Shown: positions 5,740 through 8,440 of the stretch, piece by piece
Numbering within the stretch: the stretch's first letter is position 1
Layout: each line of letters opens with the position of its first letter
DNA from: Selenomonadaceae bacterium
GTDB taxonomy: Bacteria; Bacillota; Negativicutes; Selenomonadales; Selenomonadaceae
Direction: 5' to 3'
Length of the DNA stretch: 8,440 bases
Assembly (NCBI GenBank): GCA_016280345.1
Contig: JAEEGN010000154.1
Location: forward strand, 1-8,440
Position numbers and translations under genes: made by a program
Notes under the pieces: generated by a model
What the model saw: only the letters and a program-made list of their open reading frames with translations
Databases searched by the model: none
What the model was told of the DNA's origin: nothing

Positions 5740-6419
5740 GTGAGCTGGACCGGAACGCCGGGCCCCATGGTCGAGGCGACGGTGATGGTACGGACGTACT
5801 GGCCCTTGGCGCCCGACGGCTTCGCCTTGATGAGCGTTTCCAAGAGAGTGCGGTAGTTGTCCGCCAGCTTCGCGCTATCGAACGAGACCTTGCCGATGGG
5901 GACGTGGATATTGCCCGCCTTGTCGGTGCGGTACTCGACCTTACCGGCCTTGATCTCCCTGATGGCCTTCTCGAGGTCCATGGTCACCGTACCCAGCTTC
6001 GGGTTCGGCATCAGGCCGCGGGGGCCGAGGATCTTGCCGAGGCGTCCGACGACGCCCATCATGTCCGGGGTCGCGACGGCGACGTCAAAGTCGAACCAGC
6101 CGCCCTGGATCTTGGTAACGAACTCGTCAGAGCCGGCATAGTCGGCGCCGGCGTTTTCCGCCTCCGCCACCTTGTCGCCCTTGGCGAACACCAGCACCCG
6201 CTTCGTCTTGCCGGTGCCGTGGGGCAGCACGACAGCGCCGCGGACCTGCTGATCGGCGTACTTCGGATCGACGCCGAGACGGACGTGCATTTCGACGGTC
6301 TCGTCAAACTTCGCCGTGGCCGTCTTCTTGACGAGCTCCATCGCTTCGGAAACGGTGTAGAGCTTGCCCGCTTCCAGCAACTTCGCGGCGTCCTGATACT
6401 TCTTGCCTGCTTTGGCCAT
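5724..6419 (-). CDS. rplA: 50S ribosomal protein L1
   Basis: L1 binds 23S rRNA at the mobile L1 stalk and, in many bacteria, represses the L11 operon mRNA. The product is 231 residues, the usual length, starting MAKAGKKYQDAAKLLEAGKLY. Family motifs visible are ETVEMHVRLGVDP, VVLPHGTGKT, the central GRLGKILGPRGLMPNPKLGTVT, and KAGKVEYRTDKAGNIHVPIGKVSF near the C-terminus. The frame continues upstream to 6461, but the ATG at 6419 has AAAGGAG (6434-6428) 8 nt upstream and gives the standard N-terminus. It lies 58 bases after rplK and surely shares its transcript. Confidence 0.98.
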   Translation of the reverse strand: MAKAGKKYQDAAKLLEAGKLYTVSEAMELVKKTATAKFDETVEMHVRLGVDPKYADQQVRGAVVLPHGTGKTKRVLVFAKGDKVAEAENAGADYAGSDEFVTKIQGGWFDFDVAVATPDMMGVVGRLGKILGPRGLMPNPKLGTVTMDLEKAIREIKAGKVEYRTDKAGNIHVPIGKVSFDSAKLADNYRTLLETLIKAKPSGAKGQYVRTITVASTMGPGVPVQLTSRPE

Positions 6420-6477
6420 GCAAAAAACTCCTTTCGTGGTACAAGCGGATTTTCCTCCCACGGGGGATCGGACGTCG

Positions 6478-6903
6478 TCAGTCGACGATCTCGATTCCCA
6501 TGCTGCGGGCCGTGCCCTCGATCATGCGGGTCGCCGCCTCGAGGTCAGCCGCGTTCAAATCCTGCATCTTCGACTGAGCGATCTCCTGCGCCTTGGCCCG
6601 GGGGACCTTGGCGACCTTCGTCTTGTTCGGCTCGCCCGAGGCCTTCTCGATGCCGGCGGCCTTCTTCAGAAGGACAGCGGCCGGCGGGGTCTTGGTGATG
6701 AAGGTAAAGGACCGGTCCTCATAGACGGTGATCTCCACCGGGATGATGAGCCCGGCCTGCTTGGCAGTCCGCTCGTTGAAATCCTTGACGAACGCCATGA
6801 TATTGACGCCTGCCTGGCCCAGCGCCGGGCCTACCGGGGGTGCCGGCGTGGCTTTGCCCGCGAGGACCTGCAGCTTGACCAGCTTCGCGACTTTCTTTGC
6901 CAT
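6478..6903 (-). CDS. rplK: 50S ribosomal protein L11
   Basis: L11 forms the GTPase-associated centre with 23S rRNA and is needed for RelA-type stringent sensing. The product is 141 residues, the standard size. The N-terminal domain has VKLQVLAGKATPAPPVGPALG with the conserved proline-rich loop, then QAGVNIMAFVKDFNERT. The C-terminal RNA-binding domain carries FTFITKTPPAAVLLKKAAGI and ends in the glycine-containing GTARSMGIEIVD. The ATG at 6903 has a near-perfect AAGGAGGTG (6920-6912) 8 nt upstream. It follows nusG by 36 bases, with no promoter or terminator seen in the gap. Confidence 0.98.
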   Translation of the reverse strand: MAKKVAKLVKLQVLAGKATPAPPVGPALGQAGVNIMAFVKDFNERTAKQAGLIIPVEITVYEDRSFTFITKTPPAAVLLKKAAGIEKASGEPNKTKVAKVPRAKAQEIAQSKMQDLNAADLEAATRMIEGTARSMGIEIVD

Positions 6904-6939
6904 ATTGATTCCACCTCCTTACAGGGAATGTCCATGTCT

Positions 6940-7473
6940 CTATATTTTCTCAATCTGGTTGAAATCCAGTTCGACCACGGTCTCGCGCCCGAACATATCG
7001 ACTATGGCCTTGATCTTGCCGCGCTCGTGGTCGACCTCGGTGATCGTGGCCGGGAAGTTCTCGAAGGCGCCGTCGTTGATATGGATTGCCTGCCCCGGCT
7101 CGACGTCGATGACCGGGCGAAGCTCCTCCTCGCCGGTGGTCTTCAGGATGCGCCGGACCTCGGCGTCCGTCAGCGGAATCGGATCGGTACTGGTGCCGCC
7201 GACAAAGCCGGTCACCCCGGACGTATTCCGGACGACGTACCAGGATCTGTCACTGCGGATCATTTCGACCAGCACGTAGCCCGGGAAGACCTTCTTCTTC
7301 GTGACCTGTCGCTTGCCGTTCTTGATCTCGACGTCGTCATCCAGCGGCACGACGACGTTGAATATCTCGTTTTCCATGCCCATGGAACGAATCCTGCGTT
7401 CCAGGTTGGCCTTGACCTTGTTCTCATACCCGGAATAGGTGTGTATGACGTACCACTTTTTCTCTTCGTCCAT
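6940..7473 (-). CDS. nusG: Transcription termination/antitermination factor NusG
   Basis: Binds RNA polymerase, affects pausing and termination, and can link transcription to translation. The product is 177 residues, normal for NusG. The NGN domain (about 1-110) starts WYVIHTYSGYENKVKANLE and includes the signature KKKVFPGYVLVEM. The KOW domain occupies the C-terminus, with VEPGQAIHINDGAFENFPATITEVD followed by GRETVVELDFNQIEKI. No extra insertion domain is present. The ATG at 7473 has GGGAGG (7490-7485) 11 nt upstream. It lies 24 bases after secE, the conserved secE-nusG order. Confidence 0.98.
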   Translation of the reverse strand: MDEEKKWYVIHTYSGYENKVKANLERRIRSMGMENEIFNVVVPLDDDVEIKNGKRQVTKKKVFPGYVLVEMIRSDRSWYVVRNTSGVTGFVGGTSTDPIPLTDAEVRRILKTTGEEELRPVIDVEPGQAIHINDGAFENFPATITEVDHERGKIKAIVDMFGRETVVELDFNQIEKI

Positions 7474-7497
7474 GTCAAGGCTCGCCTCCCTGTCCGC

Positions 7498-7728
7498 TCA
7501 GCGCAGAATAAGCTGAAACAATCTGGCAAAGAACGTATCGCAGGCCCAGATCAGGAAACAGACGATGACGACCGCTATGGCGACGACCGCCGTATCGACC
7601 GCCAGCTCCCGCCGGGAAGCCCACGATACCTTTTTCATCTCCGCGATGACTTCATTGATGAACTTCTTCAGATTGAAGCCCGACCCCGGCGATGCCGCCG
7701 ATGCCTTCTCTCCCGCCAAACCCTTCAC
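7498..7728 (-). CDS. secE: Preprotein translocase subunit SecE
   Basis: Small membrane subunit that clamps SecY in the Sec translocon. The product is 76 residues, typical of the short single-span form. A cytoplasmic amphipathic stretch (FINEVIAEMKKVSWASRREL) holds the SecE signature. One membrane segment follows (VVAIAVVIVCFLIWA, about residues 49-63) and a short tail. The start is uncertain. GTG at 7728 has GAGG only 2 nt upstream. A TTG at 7719 would sit about 11 nt from the same GAGG and give 73 residues. An ATG at 7730 overlaps but is out of frame and stops at once. The gene lies 35 bases after rpmG. Confidence 0.93.
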   Translation of the reverse strand: MKGLAGEKASAASPGSGFNLKKFINEVIAEMKKVSWASRRELAVDTAVVAIAVVIVCFLIWACDTFFARLFQLILR

Positions 7729-7763
7729 ATCCTCATAACGGCAGACCGCACGGGAACCCTGTC

Positions 7764-7925
7764 TTACTTCGTTTCCTTATGCGGCGTATGCTTACGGCAG
7801 AACTTGCAGTACTTGCTGATCTCCAGGCGATCCGGATCGTTCTTCTTGTTCTTGTTGGTCTGGTAGTTGCGGTTCTTGCAGACGGTACAGGCCAACGTGA
7901 TCGCGTTGCGGTTCCCCTTCTTCAT
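7764..7925 (-). CDS. rpmG: 50S ribosomal protein L33
   Basis: Small large-subunit protein near the E site. The 53 residues start MKKGNRNAITLACTVCKNRNY and end RKHTPHKETK. Four cysteines in two CxxC pairs (13/16 and 40/43) show the zinc-binding C+ form; many genomes also carry a zinc-free paralogue used under zinc limitation, which cannot be seen here. The ATG at 7925 has AAGGAG (7941-7936) 10 nt upstream. It is the first gene of the rpmG-secE-nusG-rplK-rplA unit, downstream of the tRNA block. Confidence 0.97.
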   Translation of the reverse strand: MKKGNRNAITLACTVCKNRNYQTNKNKKNDPDRLEISKYCKFCRKHTPHKETK

Positions 7926-7976
7926 CCCTTATGCACTCCTTACTGAAAAAATCGACCGATGGAACGTCACTAAGAT

Positions 7977-8005
7977 AATTTATCATACTTGCCGGGGGGT
8001 GTCAA
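7977..8005 (-). promoter_or_regulatory. Promoter of the rpmG-secE-nusG-rplKA unit
   Basis: A perfect TTGACA (8005-8000, minus strand) lies 17 bp from TAAATT (7982-7977), which matches the -10 consensus at 4 of 6 positions. The predicted start near 7970 gives a leader of about 45 nt to the rpmG ATG. It lies downstream of the tRNA terminator, so the cluster is probably expressed separately from the tRNAs. Confidence 0.72.
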
Positions 8006-8045
8006 CAAAAAACTCAGTTTTCCCGGAAACGCGGTGGCGCGCTAA

Positions 8046-8148
8046 ACTCAACCGCGCCCTTTGGGCTTGTTTCGTCAAGCGCGCGGCGCGTACGTGAAAG
8101 CCAGGTTCACCTTCTCCCCTGTTAGGGGCTCGGTTCGCTAAGTTTTCA
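8046..8148 (-). repeat. Dispersed intergenic repeat, copy 2 (between tRNA terminator and rpmG promoter)
   Basis: The core at 8074-8148 aligns with 5510-5577 in the same orientation relative to the genes. Matching blocks are 8086-8103 (two A/G differences over 18 nt) and 8134-8148 (identical over 15 nt). Between them this copy has an extra small hairpin, CCCC (8116-8119) and GGGG (8124-8127), that is shortened in copy 1. It begins 5 bases past the tRNA terminator. It contains no reading frame of note. Confidence 0.75.
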
Positions 8149-8152
8149 CAGT

Positions 8153-8174
8153 AAAAAAACCCCATCGAATGGGG
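8153..8174 (-). terminator. Intrinsic terminator after the tRNA genes
   Basis: Minus strand: CCCCAT (8174-8169), loop TCG, ATGGGG (8165-8160), then seven T (plus-strand A 8153-8159). A 6-bp perfect stem and full T tract 15 bases after tRNA-Met mark the end of the tRNA transcript. Confidence 0.88.
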
Positions 8175-8188
8175 CGGGTTGAAAAAGA

Positions 8189-8265
8189 TGGTGGCGGAAG
8201 GGAGATTTGAACTCTCGACACAACGGGTATGAACCGTTTGCTCTAGCCAACTGAGCTATTCCGCC
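8189..8265 (-). tRNA. tRNA-Met(CAT), elongator type
   Basis: A 77-nt cloverleaf with acceptor GGCGGAA/TTCCGCC, D arm GCTC/GAGC, anticodon loop TTCATAC (CAT) on an AACGG/CCGTT stem, T loop TTCAAAT and encoded CCA. The paired G1-C72 end and the anticodon stem, close to that of Bacillus elongator Met, argue for the elongator. A tRNA-Ile2 read by lysidine is the alternative but fits less well. Confidence 0.93.
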
Positions 8266-8272
8266 GAATATG

Positions 8273-8348
8273 TGGAGCTGATGACCAGGATTGAACTGGT
8301 GACCTTATCCTTACCAAGGATACGCTCTGCCGACTGAGCTACATCAGC
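8273..8348 (-). tRNA. tRNA-Thr(GGT)
   Basis: A 76-nt cloverleaf with acceptor GCTGATG/CATCAGC, anticodon loop TTGGTAA (GGT) on a TATCC/GGATA stem, T stem ACCAG/CTGGT, discriminator T and encoded CCA. It is 7 nt upstream of tRNA-Met and 12 nt downstream of the initiator tRNA, so the three are probably one transcript. Confidence 0.96.
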
Positions 8349-8360
8349 ACGCTGAGCATT

Positions 8361-8436
<76 letters not shown>

Positions 8437-8440
8437 ATGT

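Noticed and set aside
5664..6698. Plus-strand open frame opposite rplA and rplK
   Set aside because: Antisense of two ribosomal protein genes with full-length, correct products.
6403..7866. Long plus-strand open frame opposite rplK, nusG, secE and rpmG
   Set aside because: It crosses four well-identified minus-strand genes and has no family motif; it is a shadow caused by high GC.
8017..8030. Apparent palindrome upstream of the rpmG -35 box
   Set aside because: Only the outer four bases pair cleanly; it is too weak to call an operator.

Overview
The window looks like chromosomal DNA from a GC-rich Bacillota with an outer membrane, most likely a member of the Negativicutes. This is inference from three things. 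The translation genes are Bacillota-like: strong AGGAGG-type ribosome binding sites, a recognisable L10 leader and a four-cysteine L33. The gene at the left edge is a two-partner-secretion adhesin, which needs an outer membrane. The tRNA-Met anticodon region is also Bacillus-like. No genus can be named. All genes recognised here lie on the minus strand, so transcription runs from right to left.

Right end (8440 to about 7930): three tRNA genes, initiator Met(CAT), Thr(GGT) and elongator Met(CAT), all with encoded CCA, are followed by an intrinsic terminator. Next come a copy of a dispersed intergenic repeat and a consensus-like promoter.

Translation and transcription cluster (7925 to 4348): rpmG, secE, nusG, rplK, rplA, then a 307-base gap, rplJ and rplL, closed by a strong terminator. 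The 307-base gap holds a hairpin at the rplA stop codon, the L10 leader, and a second copy of the dispersed repeat lying between the leader and rplJ. Two perfect hairpins separate rplJ from rplL. The rpoB gene, which often follows rplL, is not there.

DNA maintenance (4307 to 2879): rarA (mgsA), an AAA+ replication-fork ATPase, has its own promoter. The -10 box lies inside the longest possible reading frame and so fixes the start at the downstream ATG. A perfect 10-bp inverted repeat lies just after the gene.

Left end (2816 to 1): the 5' part (880 residues) of a very large secreted adhesin. It has a long-leader signal peptide, a filamentous-haemagglutinin secretion domain with NPNGI, a GLUG-type beta-helix segment and at least three YDG repeats, and it runs off the window. 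It has a good promoter preceded by two identical 14-bp direct repeats 21 bp apart, the geometry of a LytTR-type response-regulator site. The ribosomal cluster is ordinary core genome. The adhesin with its putative operator, and the dispersed repeat pair, are the parts most worth following up.
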